The notes: generated by a model from the sequence alone, not told the origin. A stretch of 39,821 nt of DNA from an uncultured Bacteroidaceae bacterium (GCA_934394435.1 CAKRRN010000024.1:1-39821); one strand, 5' to 3'. Positions 7,173 through 16,046 are shown, numbered from the stretch's first letter. Made by a program: numbers and translations.

Positions 7173-9428
7173 TCAGAAGGGCAAACCTACGGCAAAATGC
7201 AGGCTAAAGTCACGATTAAAATTAGGATGTATTATCGGATAGTGCCTACGGCTGTCTGTATAAGCAGGATGGATAGCCTTCATTCCTCCATCGAGACGTA
7301 AAATAAAATATTCGAAATTAAGTCGTACACCTAATCCGTACGCCACAGCTATCTGACGCCAGAAGGTGTCCACCTTAAACTGTCCACCTGGCTGATCAAC
7401 ATAGTCACGCAAGGTCCAGATGTTTCCTGCGTCAACAAACAATGCTCCGTCAAGCTTCCAAAAAAGATGAGCGCGATACTCAGCATTCATATCCAGCTTG
7501 ACATCTCCTGTCTGGTTGATAAAATCTATACGTCCATCATTACCGCGAAAAGATCCTGGTCCGAGCCCCCTCACATTCCATCCTCTAACGCTATTTGCTC
7601 CTCCGCTGAAATATCTTTTCTCATACGGCAATATGGTTGAATTACCATAAGGATACGCTACCCCCAGTCCGAAATGTAAAGCCAGAGAATTCCTTTTATC
7701 GAAATAGAAACTTTTTGAATAATCGAAATCTGCCTTCACGTACTGAGCATAAGCAATATTGAAGAGCGTATACTGCCCCATGGAATTATGCGATGAGAGT
7801 CCGGCTTTCGATAGTCCATAGAGCAGATTGCCCGATGACTCCACTCCAGCACGTATGATGTACCCATTGGTTCCATAGTTTGTACGTCCGTCCTTAACAG
7901 ATCTTGAGTTATAAATGACATTATACCCCCATTTCATGATAAAGAGGTTCTCATAGTTATATCTCAAGATGGCATTGCGGTTTTCTGGGTCGTCGAGGTA
8001 GAGTTTTCTGAATGTACTGCTTATCCATGGCATAAATACATAATTGAGGTCCAGCAAATCAACACGATGCTGAAGCCTTCTACCAGGGCGATTCCACCTA
8101 TATTTCCATGCTGCGGTAACAACTCTACGATGAAACTCCGGTCTATCCTGAGAGTCATACATAAGGCTCACCTCACTGGTTGCCACCACCTGACGCCTGA
8201 AGTCACGCGATATAAAGGGTGCCCGGAAGCCAGGAAAAGCAATTCCCATCTCCGCACTATATTCTATGTAATTCTGATCCTGATAACCACTCAGTCCTTT
8301 GATTGCCTCAAATGCTCCACGCAATTTGGCATTAAAAGTCTCACCTCCACGAAAGACGTTACGGTTCTGATAAGAAGTAGAAAGCGCTGCTCCAAAATCA
8401 CCTGCCGAGTTAGTACCCTCAACCTCAACACCAAAAGAGTTGCGCTTGCCACGTGTCACCTGCACCACAACATTTAGCATTGTGCTATCCTTCGTGTCTG
8501 GTTGGATGTGAATATTAGTGCCAAGCACTCCACCCAAGCGTATCATTCGAGCATAAGTCTCCTGAACGTCCGACTCACGATATAAATTCCCCTTTTCCAA
8601 ACGAGATGTCTCGCGCAACACTCTTGTACGTAAAAAAGGACGTCCGCTATGAGTAGAATCCGCACGGAACATTACATTCCCAAGATAATATTGACTATGC
8701 AGAACTGTATCTCTGTGGGAATTGACATTGTACGGAAGCACCATCATACGAAGATTGACCAAATGCTGACCAATAGTTGTATCTGCCTCAAAACGGACAA
8801 AATCCTTATTAAAGCGGTAGTATCCCATATTAGAAAGCGACTGAGAGAGTCTACCTCTTTCTGCATCCAGAACGTTCAGATCAAAGTTCATGCCTCTTTT
8901 CAGATTAGGCAATGCCTTTGCGTTAGTCAAATTACGCTTCAACTGCGAATCCTGAATATCAACCGTCAGACTATCTACCCGATACCTGTCACCTGGCTTC
9001 ACTTGATAACGCAGTCTCAAACGGTTATGTTTTATCCTTTCCTCTAAAAGAACCCTGGCATTCAAATACCCCATACTGCGTACAGCCAACTCCATATTTG
9101 CACGAGTACGTTGGCTCTGAATCGAATCATATATAACTGGGGCTTCGCCCAAACGACGCAGAAAACGATTGAATCTCCGTGTACTGTCACGTCCCGATAG
9201 ACAATAGACAGACAAAGGAACAGGAATAGAAGAGAACCACCGGGAATTAGGACGCTGACGTACATATCCTTGTAAAGGCTGAGTATTAAGTCCTGTACTA
9301 TCAACAATACTAACGCGTTCCAACAGATATGCTCCCTCTGGAATAAAACGATTCACGCTGCAGGAGGCAAACACAAGACTTACCACCAGCCAACACAAGA
9401 ATCTGAAGAAGCTTTGCACGGATTTCAT
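7173..9428 (-). CDS. tamL: TamL-type lipoprotein BamA/TamA homologue
   Basis: An outer-membrane protein of the Omp85 family, 751 residues, proposed to help insert or assemble outer-membrane proteins with the inner-membrane partner TamB. The N-terminus is a lipoprotein signal ending FASC with acylated C23, the feature that separates Bacteroidetes TamL from proteobacterial TamA. POTRA-like repeats occupy about residues 30-330. The rest is a 16-strand-type barrel with GGANSVRGWNVRGLGPGSF near residue 610 (the Omp85 RGF-like loop) and a terminal aromatic residue (VGLPF). No tamB is visible in the window. The start codon lies only 5 nt past the -7 element, so the mRNA is nearly leaderless. Confidence 0.88.
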   Translation of the reverse strand: MKSVQSFFRFLCWLVVSLVFASCSVNRFIPEGAYLLERVSIVDSTGLNTQPLQGYVRQRPNSRWFSSIPVPLSVYCLSGRDSTRRFNRFLRRLGEAPVIYDSIQSQRTRANMELAVRSMGYLNARVLLEERIKHNRLRLRYQVKPGDRYRVDSLTVDIQDSQLKRNLTNAKALPNLKRGMNFDLNVLDAERGRLSQSLSNMGYYRFNKDFVRFEADTTIGQHLVNLRMMVLPYNVNSHRDTVLHSQYYLGNVMFRADSTHSGRPFLRTRVLRETSRLEKGNLYRESDVQETYARMIRLGGVLGTNIHIQPDTKDSTMLNVVVQVTRGKRNSFGVEVEGTNSAGDFGAALSTSYQNRNVFRGGETFNAKLRGAFEAIKGLSGYQDQNYIEYSAEMGIAFPGFRAPFISRDFRRQVVATSEVSLMYDSQDRPEFHRRVVTAAWKYRWNRPGRRLQHRVDLLDLNYVFMPWISSTFRKLYLDDPENRNAILRYNYENLFIMKWGYNVIYNSRSVKDGRTNYGTNGYIIRAGVESSGNLLYGLSKAGLSSHNSMGQYTLFNIAYAQYVKADFDYSKSFYFDKRNSLALHFGLGVAYPYGNSTILPYEKRYFSGGANSVRGWNVRGLGPGSFRGNDGRIDFINQTGDVKLDMNAEYRAHLFWKLDGALFVDAGNIWTLRDYVDQPGGQFKVDTFWRQIAVAYGLGVRLNFEYFILRLDGGMKAIHPAYTDSRRHYPIIHPNFNRDFSLHFAVGLPF

Positions 9429-9433
9429 CTGTG

Positions 9434-9464
9434 CAAAGGTACCACAAGCTTAGCGTAACACAAA
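9434..9464 (-). promoter_or_regulatory. Promoter of tamL
   Basis: A complete Bacteroidetes promoter on the minus strand: TTTG (9464-9461), 19-base spacer, TACCTTTG (9441-9434). The tamL ATG follows 5 nt later, implying an almost leaderless transcript. Confidence 0.85.
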
Positions 9465-9471
9465 ATAATTC

Positions 9472-9503
9472 GTTGGACATTTGCATAAAAAAGCCTACCT
9501 TTG
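9472..9503 (+). promoter_or_regulatory. Promoter of the TrmH-family gene
   Basis: GTTG (9472-9475), 20-base spacer, TACCTTTG (9496-9503). It diverges from the tamL promoter with the two -33 elements only 7 bases apart, so factors binding here could affect both. Confidence 0.75.
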
Positions 9504-9553
9504 TCTCACATACGCAATCAGGCATAGCAGTACGCAACAAGAAAAGACGAACT

Positions 9554-10309
9554 ATGATATCAAAAACAAGAATCAAGCTGATACACTCGCTGGAAATGCG
9601 CAAGCACAGACAGAAAGAAGGGCTATTCATCGCAGAAGGTCCTCGTCTGGTCAATGAGATGTTGCTAACCACCCGACCCACTTACATAGCAGCCACTCAG
9701 ACATGGCTATCAGAAAACAACCAACTGATACCTCAAAACTGTTTGTTTGACGAGGTTACAGAGAAAGAACTCCAACAGGCAAGTCTGCAAAGAACCCCCC
9801 AACAAGTACTGGCATTATTCCCCATACCTGCTCAGAGCCTCAGCCTATCCCTGCCTCAGAGCAATCTTTGTCTTGCATTAGACGGAGTACAAGATCCTGG
9901 CAACATGGGTACCATCATACGCATTGCAGACTGGTTTGGTATTAACGATATTATCTGTTCAAACAATACGGTCGATGTCTACAACCCCAAAGTTATACAA
10001 GCTACAATGGGAGCCATAGCGCACGTACGAGTACACTATACGGATTTGCCCAACTACATTCGCCAAACAGGAGCACCCACCTGGGGCACTTTACTCGACG
10101 GTAAAGATATCTACACACAGCCACTCGGCTCAACCGGTCTTATCATTATGGGCAATGAAGGAAACGGAATATCAGACGAGGTAAAATCATTAGTCACCAA
10201 CCGACTGCTCATTCCCTCATGGCCTCCAAACAGAACAACGACAGACAGCCTAAACGTGGCTATTGCCACCAGCATCGTCTGTGCTGAATTTCGTAGAAGA
10301 CAACAATAG
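9554..10309 (+). CDS. TrmH/SpoU-family RNA 2'-O-methyltransferase
   Basis: Methylates a ribose 2'-OH of tRNA or rRNA with S-adenosylmethionine, through the knotted SPOUT fold. The ATG at 9554 (MISKTRIKLIHSLEMRKHR) is chosen because the family's N-terminal substrate domain begins there and the promoter sits at 9496-9503. An in-frame codon at 9431 would precede that promoter. The product is 251 residues. All three SpoU motifs are visible: DPGNMGTIIRIADWFG near residue 116, IIMGNEGNGIS near 197, and IPSWPPNRTTTDSLNVAIA near 216. The exact RNA target cannot be assigned. The 3' end overlaps the convergent symporter gene by 60 bp. Confidence 0.92.
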   Translation: MISKTRIKLIHSLEMRKHRQKEGLFIAEGPRLVNEMLLTTRPTYIAATQTWLSENNQLIPQNCLFDEVTEKELQQASLQRTPQQVLALFPIPAQSLSLSLPQSNLCLALDGVQDPGNMGTIIRIADWFGINDIICSNNTVDVYNPKVIQATMGAIAHVRVHYTDLPNYIRQTGAPTWGTLLDGKDIYTQPLGSTGLIIMGNEGNGISDEVKSLVTNRLLIPSWPPNRTTTDSLNVAIATSIVCAEFRRRQQ

Positions 10310-11710
10310 AAGAAGAAACACCAAAAGTCCATTGACCATCAGAAGTTCGTAGCCGAAACGATAGTCCGTCCAAGCACGCACAAGACGGTCAAGCCCATAG
10401 CAAGCCAAAGGAGAAGCCACACAAATAAACGGCACAAATTTCGAACGTGGCACCCGACGAGTAAGCATACCAAAAGCAAAAAGCCCAAGCAGAGGACCAT
10501 AGGTATAGCCACAAACCACATAAACAGCATCTATCACACTACTACTACCTACAGACCTGACAAGCATTATCACCAAAAGCAAACAGCAGGCAATACAAAA
10601 ATGAACAATACGTCTGAAGCGTACACTATCAGGCTTACGAGCCAAATCCACACAAAAGCACGTAGTAAGACTTGTCATAGCTGAGTCTGCACTGCTAAAG
10701 GCTGCTGCTACAACTCCTACGGTGAAACATGCCATGGCTGCCTTTCCTAAAATACCGGTCGAACACAACATTGGCAATAAGGCATCACCTGTCTGAGGAA
10801 CTGCAACTCCATTCTGACGACACAGCATAACAAGCAAGCCACCAAGCATCAAAAACAGCAGATTGACAGGAACATATAGTAACCCATTGATACACATATT
10901 AAGTTTGCTCTGTGCGAGGGTTTTACAAGTAAGATTCTTCTGCATCATATCTTGATCTAACCCAGTCATCACAATGGGGATAAAGATACCGCTAAGAAAC
11001 TGCTTCCAGAAATATTGTCTACCATGTGGATCTGTAAATTCAAAGATACGGCTCATAGGATCATCCCAAATACGGCTACAAGCCATCTCCAAAGAAAGAC
11101 CCAGCCCCTTGCATGCCTGCCACACTATCAAGATCAGAGAAGCAAGCAGAACAGTCGTCTGCAAACAGTCAGTCCAAACGATGGCTTTGATTCCACTATA
11201 CATTGTATAAAGCCAAATCAGCAGAAGTACCACAGCCACGGTGACAACAAAATTTACGCCCAATCCATCAAAGATAAATTGCTGTAATATCATGCATACA
11301 AGGTACAAACGTATAGAAGCACCTGCCATTTTACTCAAAAAAAAGAAAGAAGCACCTGTCAAATAGCTGGAAAGACCAAGCCTGCGATCAAGATAAGTAT
11401 AGATACTTGTCAAATTCATCCTGTAATATACAGGGAGCAAGAAACATGCTACAAATACATATCCTAAAAAGAAGCCCATGCAGGTTTGCAAATATGTAAA
11501 CTGCGTGGCACTAACCATGCCTGGCACACTCACAAACGTAACACCACTGATGCTTGCTCCTATCATGCCATATGCCACCGCCCACCAAGGAGATTGTCTA
11601 CCAGCTCTGAAAAAAGTGTCATTATCACCTTTCCCTCCCACGAGTCGTCCTATCAACAACAAAAGCAGAAAATAAACAACAGCCAATAGGGCTAACCATG
11701 TTCCATCCAT
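10250..11710 (-). CDS. Sodium:solute symporter (SSS family)
   Basis: An inner-membrane transporter of 486 residues that couples sodium entry to uptake of a small solute. Hydrophobic segments recur across the whole length, consistent with 12-13 membrane helices in the LeuT fold. Family features are the charged FFRAGRQSPWW loop near residue 33, GASISGVTFVSVPG near 52, and the sodium-site region AAAFSSADSAMTSL near 338. The solute could be a sugar, sialic acid, proline or similar; nothing nearby decides it. The last 60 bp run under the 3' end of the convergent TrmH-family gene. The start lies 6 nt after a -7 element, so the transcript may be leaderless. Confidence 0.9.
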   Translation of the reverse strand: MDGTWLALLAVVYFLLLLLIGRLVGGKGDNDTFFRAGRQSPWWAVAYGMIGASISGVTFVSVPGMVSATQFTYLQTCMGFFLGYVFVACFLLPVYYRMNLTSIYTYLDRRLGLSSYLTGASFFFLSKMAGASIRLYLVCMILQQFIFDGLGVNFVVTVAVVLLLIWLYTMYSGIKAIVWTDCLQTTVLLASLILIVWQACKGLGLSLEMACSRIWDDPMSRIFEFTDPHGRQYFWKQFLSGIFIPIVMTGLDQDMMQKNLTCKTLAQSKLNMCINGLLYVPVNLLFLMLGGLLVMLCRQNGVAVPQTGDALLPMLCSTGILGKAAMACFTVGVVAAAFSSADSAMTSLTTCFCVDLARKPDSVRFRRIVHFCIACCLLLVIMLVRSVGSSSVIDAVYVVCGYTYGPLLGLFAFGMLTRRVPRSKFVPFICVASPLACYGLDRLVRAWTDYRFGYELLMVNGLLVFLLLLLSSTKFSTDDAGGNSHV

Positions 11711-11716
11711 ATCTTA

Positions 11717-11724
11717 CAAAATTA
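11717..11724 (-). promoter_or_regulatory. -7 element of the symporter gene
   Basis: TAATTTTG on the minus strand (11724-11717), 6 nt before the start. No good -33 TTTG is seen at the expected distance, so this is a weaker call. Confidence 0.5.
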
Positions 11725-11749
11725 TAGTAACAATTCCTTGGGCTGCTCC

Positions 11750-11820
11750 CTTCGTTTTCTCGCCATGGTAAAGCTGAAGCAAGCTTCGCTTTACCCATTT
11801 GGCTTAACGAAAACGTTGGA
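11750..11820 (-). repeat. Single copy of the dispersed 78-bp palindromic repeat
   Basis: The reverse complement of this 71-bp stretch differs at about five positions from the units tandemly repeated at 39610-39821. It folds as CGTTTTC, GCC, GTAAAG, GAAGC | GCTTC, CTTTAC, GGC, GAAAACG. The differences fall in unpaired bases or convert a pair to a wobble (CTTTAC here, TTTTAC there), so pairing is preserved. It sits between the symporter promoter and the terminator of the next gene. Confidence 0.88.
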
Positions 11821-11829
11821 TAAAAGCAG

Positions 11830-11873
11830 AAATAAAGGCAGTCTCCACAAGGACTTTGCCTAAGAAGACTGCC
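11830..11873 (-). terminator. Terminator of the acidic-tail gene
   Basis: On the minus strand GGCAGTCT (11873-11866) and AGACTGCC (11844-11837) pair, with extra pairing inside the loop. TTTATTT follows directly. It lies 30 nt past the stop codon at 11903. Confidence 0.7.
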
Positions 11874-11902
11874 ATCACATATTTTTCCCGATTACCGTTT
11901 CA

Positions 11903-12685
11903 TTACTCTATTTCCAAACCCTCTTCCTCAGCTTCATCTGATTCAGCCTTTGCGTCTGCCTCTGCAGCATAGCTACTATAGAAGGTATCGTCAACCTGTC
12001 CCTCCTGCTCGTCCATATCGCTTTCATGCTCAGAGATAGGATTCCCATCTTCATCATAGCGAGTCTCAGGAACCTCTAAACGAACTTTCATCACAGGATC
12101 TTTCTTTCTTGCGAATATAGCCTCTGTCCAGGTGCCACGGGGAATCTCTAACACATCAAATCCCTGTGCCACTTTCTTTGACAAAGTGCCACCTGGTACA
12201 TGTATACGACTCGTAGGCAATTGAGTAGTACTAATATCAAATCCGCTTTCTATGATATCCTTCACTTGCAAAGAAAGAGACTCCCATCCGCCACCAAAAT
12301 TACGCTCAAGCAATTCAAGCAGTTCTGGAGCAGTAATATGATGAATATTCTCGTAACTGAGATCTGAGATTCTGGTAATAGCCTTACGCCGTATAGCCAC
12401 CACACCACGCACGGGATTGCAGTGCTGTATCTTTACCCAGCCCCCACTCTCATATTTCTTTATATCACGAGGGTCGTTGGCATTGTAGTGAACCACATCA
12501 AAGGCGAGCCTGATGATATTAAGCAGTTTGTCTTCGCTGCCAGAAAAATCTTCCTCCTTACGATCTCGCTCCCACAAGTCCCCTATCTGATAATCACTCA
12601 ATTCCCATACGTTATTAGCATTCAAGTCGAGTATAGACTCCACCATAATGGGTTTCTTCCTTGCCTCACTGTTTCCGTTTGTCAT
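11903..12685 (-). CDS. Hypothetical protein with acidic C-terminal tail
   Basis: I do not recognise a named family. The ATG at 12685 (MTNGNSEARKKP) is preferred over the upstream in-frame ATG at 12721, because a promoter -7 element ends at 12735 and the later start leaves room for a normal leader. The product is 260 residues, soluble, without signal or membrane segments. The first 200 residues look folded (DLWERDRKEEDF, VVAIRRKAITRISDLSYENIHH). The last 45 are low-complexity and strongly acidic, ending in a run of Glu and Asp. The gene has its own promoter and terminator and diverges from the YqiA-like hydrolase. The acidic tail suggests binding to a basic partner such as a nucleic-acid-binding protein, but this is only inference. 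Confidence 0.75.
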   Translation of the reverse strand: MTNGNSEARKKPIMVESILDLNANNVWELSDYQIGDLWERDRKEEDFSGSEDKLLNIIRLAFDVVHYNANDPRDIKKYESGGWVKIQHCNPVRGVVAIRRKAITRISDLSYENIHHITAPELLELLERNFGGGWESLSLQVKDIIESGFDISTTQLPTSRIHVPGGTLSKKVAQGFDVLEIPRGTWTEAIFARKKDPVMKVRLEVPETRYDEDGNPISEHESDMDEQEGQVDDTFYSSYAAEADAKAESDEAEEEGLEIE

Positions 12686-12734
12686 AATATACCATATATA
12701 ATTATGTGTATTAGCACACATATATTTTTCTTGG

Positions 12735-12763
12735 CAAAGATAAGAAATTATCCGTATTACAAA
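12735..12763 (-). promoter_or_regulatory. Promoter of the acidic-tail gene
   Basis: TTTG (12763-12760), 17-base spacer, TATCTTTG (12742-12735) on the minus strand. About 50 nt of leader precede the ATG at 12685. Confidence 0.75.
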
Positions 12764-12837
12764 TGTTAAGAATACTTAAAGTTGTTTTTCCTTACCACAT
12801 CATTATACTTCTGACAACAAGACAAGACAAACCTTTC

Positions 12838-12869
12838 TTTGGGAGTAAAAAGGAAAAAGCGTACCTTTG
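12838..12869 (+). promoter_or_regulatory. Promoter of the YqiA-like gene
   Basis: TTTG (12838-12841), exact 20-base spacer, TACCTTTG (12862-12869). It rules out the upstream in-frame codon at 12763 as the start. Confidence 0.85.
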
Positions 12870-12894
12870 CAAACATAAAAAATACAAAAGCATC

Positions 12895-13491
12895 ATGCAA
12901 ACAATACTATATATCCACGGTTTTGCATCTGCAGGTAGCTCTGGAACTGCCATAGTAATGCGAAATTTGCTGTACACTCACAAGGTACAAGTCATCAGTC
13001 CAGATGTACCTACAAGTCCCGTTGATGCTATGAAGACACTACATAAATTGGTGGATGAAATTCATCCCGACCTTATTGTAGGTACAAGCATGGGGGCTAT
13101 GTATGCAGAACAATTGCGTGGTACAACACGCATTCTGGTCAACCCTTCCTTCCATATGGCACGCCTGCTTACATTCAGAGGAATGGGAAAAATGGAATTC
13201 CGCAATAGGAGGGAAGACGGTGCCAAGGATTTTAAGGTTGACAAAGACATGATACAGGAATTCAAGACGGTGGAGAAGAATAGTTTTCTGGGTATAGACG
13301 CAAAAGAAAAGGAACTTGTATGGGGACTTTTCGGAATACACGACAAGACGGTGAACTGTCAGGCTGACTTCAGCAAGCATTACGGAAAGGGTCAGATGCG
13401 TCTGTTCGAAGGTGAGCACTATCTGAACGACCATGTGTTGAGTCGTGAAGTGATGCCACTGATTATGCAGCTGCTTGGGCTAAAATCATAA
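12895..13491 (+). CDS. YqiA/YcfP-family alpha/beta hydrolase
   Basis: A 198-residue cytoplasmic serine hydrolase, probably an esterase with an unknown physiological substrate. The start MQTILYIHGFASAGSSGTA places the oxyanion-hole HGF at residues 8-10, as in E. coli YqiA. The nucleophile motif is GTSMGA (Ser near residue 65), followed by RILVNPS. The late acid and histidine are inferred as D in FGIHDKTV and H in EGEHYLNDH. It is followed after 75 nt by ffh on the same strand, with no clear promoter between them, so the two may be co-transcribed. Confidence 0.88.
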   Translation: MQTILYIHGFASAGSSGTAIVMRNLLYTHKVQVISPDVPTSPVDAMKTLHKLVDEIHPDLIVGTSMGAMYAEQLRGTTRILVNPSFHMARLLTFRGMGKMEFRNRREDGAKDFKVDKDMIQEFKTVEKNSFLGIDAKEKELVWGLFGIHDKTVNCQADFSKHYGKGQMRLFEGEHYLNDHVLSREVMPLIMQLLGLKS

Positions 13492-13566
13492 AGAAGCACC
13501 ATTTTCCTCATTGAAGTAATGATAAGATAACAGAAGAGAATATAAACGTAAAGAACACGCATATAT

Positions 13567-14907
13567 ATGTTTGAAAATTTAAGTGAACGACTTGAACGAT
13601 CGTTTAAAATACTAAAAGGTGAAGGCAAGATTACAGAGATAAACGTTGCCGAAACACTAAAGGATGTGCGCAGAGCCCTACTGGACGCGGACGTGAATTA
13701 CAAGGTTGCTAAAGCATTCACCGACACAGTCAAGCAGAAGGCTATCGGACAAAACGTGCTTACTGCAGTCAAGCCCCAACAGCTGATGGTTAAAATCGTA
13801 CACGACGAGTTAGCCTTACTGATGGGAGGAGAAACCACAGACATGAACCTCAAGGGGCATCCTGCCATCATCCTTATGGCTGGTCTCAACGGTGCTGGTA
13901 AAACCACCATGAGCGGTAAGCTTGCCAAAATGCTAAAAGAAAAGCGTAACATGAACCCACTGCTGGCTGCCTGCGATACATTCCGACCTGCTGCCATGGA
14001 ACAGCTACGCGTACTCGGTGAGCAGATTGGAGTTCCTGTGCATATCGAACCCGATGCTAAAGACCCCGTACTAGTTGCCACAAACGCCATACAAGAGGCC
14101 AAAGCTAAGGGAAACGACGTGCTTATCATAGACACAGCCGGACGGCAGGCCATCGATGAGGAGCTTATGCAACAAATCAAGCAAATCAAAGATGCAACGC
14201 AACCTACAGAGATTCTCTTTGTGGTAGATGCCATGACTGGACAGGATGCAGTAATTGCTGCTAAAGAATTCAACGAAAGGCTCGACTACACAGGAGTGAT
14301 ACTCACAAAACTGGATGGCGACACCCGAGGTGGTGCGGCATTAAGCATACGCTCAGTAGTTAACAAGCCCATCAAATTTGTTGGAACAGGCGAAAAACTG
14401 GATGCCATAGACCCATTCCACCCAAGCCGTATGGCAGACCGCATCCTGGGCATGGGCGATATTGTCTCATTAGTAGAACGCGCCCAAGAACAGTTTGACG
14501 AGGAAGAAGCCAAGCGTTTGCAGAAGAAAATCCAAAAAAACCAATTCGACTTCAACGATTTCTATAATCAGATACAGCAAATCAAGCGCATGGGTAACTT
14601 AAAAGATTTGGCAAGCATGATACCCGGTGTAGGCAAAGCGCTGAAGGATGTCGACATTGACGATAATGCCTTCAAAGGCATTGAAGCCATCATACAAAGC
14701 ATGACCCCTGCTGAACGCAGCAAGCCCGAATTGCTCAACACCAGCAGACGCAACCGTATTGCCAAGGGATCAGGAACAAGCATACAAGAAGTCAACAGGC
14801 TGATAAAGCAATTTGACCAGACGCGCAAAATGATGAAACTGGTGACCAACAACAGCAAGATGGCACAGATGGCGCAAATGATGAAAGGTCGTATGCCTGG
14901 TATGTAA
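13567..14907 (+). CDS. ffh: Signal recognition particle protein Ffh
   Basis: The GTPase and signal-sequence-binding subunit of the signal recognition particle. With SRP RNA it delivers nascent membrane proteins to FtsY at the inner membrane. The 446 residues follow the standard order: N helical bundle (1-90), then the G domain with the P-loop GLNGAGKTTMSGKLA (near 107), DTFRPAAMEQL, DTAGRQ (near 193) and TKLDGDTRGG (near 244). The methionine-rich M domain starts near 325 and ends in MAQMAQMMKGRMPGM. No SRP RNA gene was recognised in the window. folD follows at 41 nt and is probably in the same transcript. Confidence 0.98.
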   Translation: MFENLSERLERSFKILKGEGKITEINVAETLKDVRRALLDADVNYKVAKAFTDTVKQKAIGQNVLTAVKPQQLMVKIVHDELALLMGGETTDMNLKGHPAIILMAGLNGAGKTTMSGKLAKMLKEKRNMNPLLAACDTFRPAAMEQLRVLGEQIGVPVHIEPDAKDPVLVATNAIQEAKAKGNDVLIIDTAGRQAIDEELMQQIKQIKDATQPTEILFVVDAMTGQDAVIAAKEFNERLDYTGVILTKLDGDTRGGAALSIRSVVNKPIKFVGTGEKLDAIDPFHPSRMADRILGMGDIVSLVERAQEQFDEEEAKRLQKKIQKNQFDFNDFYNQIQQIKRMGNLKDLASMIPGVGKALKDVDIDDNAFKGIEAIIQSMTPAERSKPELLNTSRRNRIAKGSGTSIQEVNRLIKQFDQTRKMMKLVTNNSKMAQMAQMMKGRMPGM

Positions 14908-14948
14908 TCCCCGTAAAGTATCACAACAACGCGAAACTCTAAAAAGAA

Positions 14949-15827
14949 ATGGAACTGATAGACGGCAAAGCCACTGCAACTGCCATCAAGGCAGAAATCA
15001 AGCAGGAGGTGGAAGAGATGGTGGGAAAAGGCTTGCGCAGACCTCATTTGGCAGCCATTTTGGTTGGTCATGACGGAGGTAGCGAGACATATGTCAAAAA
15101 CAAGGTACTGGCATGTGAAGCTTGCGGATTCAAGAGCACTCTGAAACGTTTCGAAGAAGACATCACCGAAGAGCAGCTTCTTGCCGAAATAGATAACTTG
15201 AACAAAGACGCTGAAGTAGATGGCTTCATCGTACAATTACCTCTGCCCGAACACATCTGCGAACAGAAAGTAATTGAAGCAATAGACTACAAAAAAGATG
15301 TCGATGGATTCCATCCCATCAACGTTGGTCGCATGGCCATCGGACTACCAGCCTTCATCAGTGCTACGCCACGAGGTATATTAGAACTTCTCAAGCGATA
15401 TAATATTCCCACATCAGGACAAAAATGTGTCATATTGGGCAGAAGCAACATCGTTGGGAAACCTATGGCACAGCTCATGATGCAGAAAGCATATGGTGAC
15501 AGCACCGTAACCGTATGCCATAGCCATTCAACCACCCTTAAAGAAGAATGCCTGCAGGCAGACATTATCATAGCCGCCATCGGAAAACCAGCATTTCTGA
15601 CGGCAGACATGGTAAAGCGCGGTGCCGTCGTCATTGACGTAGGTACCACACGCGTGCCAGATGCTTCTCGCAAAAGTGGATTCAGACTATCAGGCGATGT
15701 TGACTTTGAGCATGTCGCACCACTCTGCTCATACATCTCTCCCGTGCCTGGAGGGGTAGGTCCAATGACCATTTGCATGCTTATGCAAAACACACTGGCA
15801 GCTGCAAAACATGAGTATTACGACTAA
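14949..15827 (+). CDS. folD: Bifunctional methylenetetrahydrofolate dehydrogenase/cyclohydrolase
   Basis: Interconverts 5,10-methylene-, 5,10-methenyl- and 10-formyl-tetrahydrofolate with NADP, feeding purine and formyl-methionine synthesis. The 292-residue length is normal. The substrate loop SETYVKNKVLACE carries the catalytic Lys near residue 56. DGFIVQLPLPEH follows near 96. The Rossmann segment is VILGRSNIVGKPMAQL near 162, and the C-terminal signature PVPGGVGPMTICML is intact. It begins 41 nt after ffh on the same strand with no promoter seen in the gap. A tRNA-His with its own promoter follows. Confidence 0.98.
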   Translation: MELIDGKATATAIKAEIKQEVEEMVGKGLRRPHLAAILVGHDGGSETYVKNKVLACEACGFKSTLKRFEEDITEEQLLAEIDNLNKDAEVDGFIVQLPLPEHICEQKVIEAIDYKKDVDGFHPINVGRMAIGLPAFISATPRGILELLKRYNIPTSGQKCVILGRSNIVGKPMAQLMMQKAYGDSTVTVCHSHSTTLKEECLQADIIIAAIGKPAFLTADMVKRGAVVIDVGTTRVPDASRKSGFRLSGDVDFEHVAPLCSYISPVPGGVGPMTICMLMQNTLAAAKHEYYD

Positions 15828-15873
15828 CAAGAGTACAAAATAATGCTTTGCTCTTAAAAAAAGTCCGTTTCCT

Positions 15874-15905
15874 CTTGCAGGATTCCAGAAAAAGGTATAC
15901 CTTTG
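15874..15905 (+). promoter_or_regulatory. Promoter of tRNA-His
   Basis: CTTG (15874-15877), 20-base spacer, TACCTTTG (15898-15905), 54 nt upstream of the tRNA. Confidence 0.8.
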
Positions 15906-15958
15906 CACTCGCAATCAAGAGAGAGAGGGTAACGCCTCACTTTAAGATACGCTTAGAT

Positions 15959-16033
15959 GGTGACTATAGTTCAGTTGGTTAGAGCGTCAGATTGTGGTTC
16001 TGAATGTCGTGGGTTCGAGTCCCACTAGTCACC
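15959..16033 (+). tRNA. tRNA-His (anticodon GTG)
   Basis: Acceptor GTGACTA / TAGTCAC, D arm GTTC/GAGC, anticodon stem TCAGA/TCTGA around TTGTGGT, T arm GTGGG/CCCAC. The extra G before the acceptor (15959) faces discriminator C73 (16033), the identity element of tRNA-His. CCA is not encoded. Confidence 0.96.
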
Positions 16034-16046
16034 CACACAAAAGAAG

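Noticed and set aside
9431..9553. N-terminal extension of the TrmH-family gene
   Set aside because: The extension would start upstream of the promoter at 9472-9503 and shows no family similarity.
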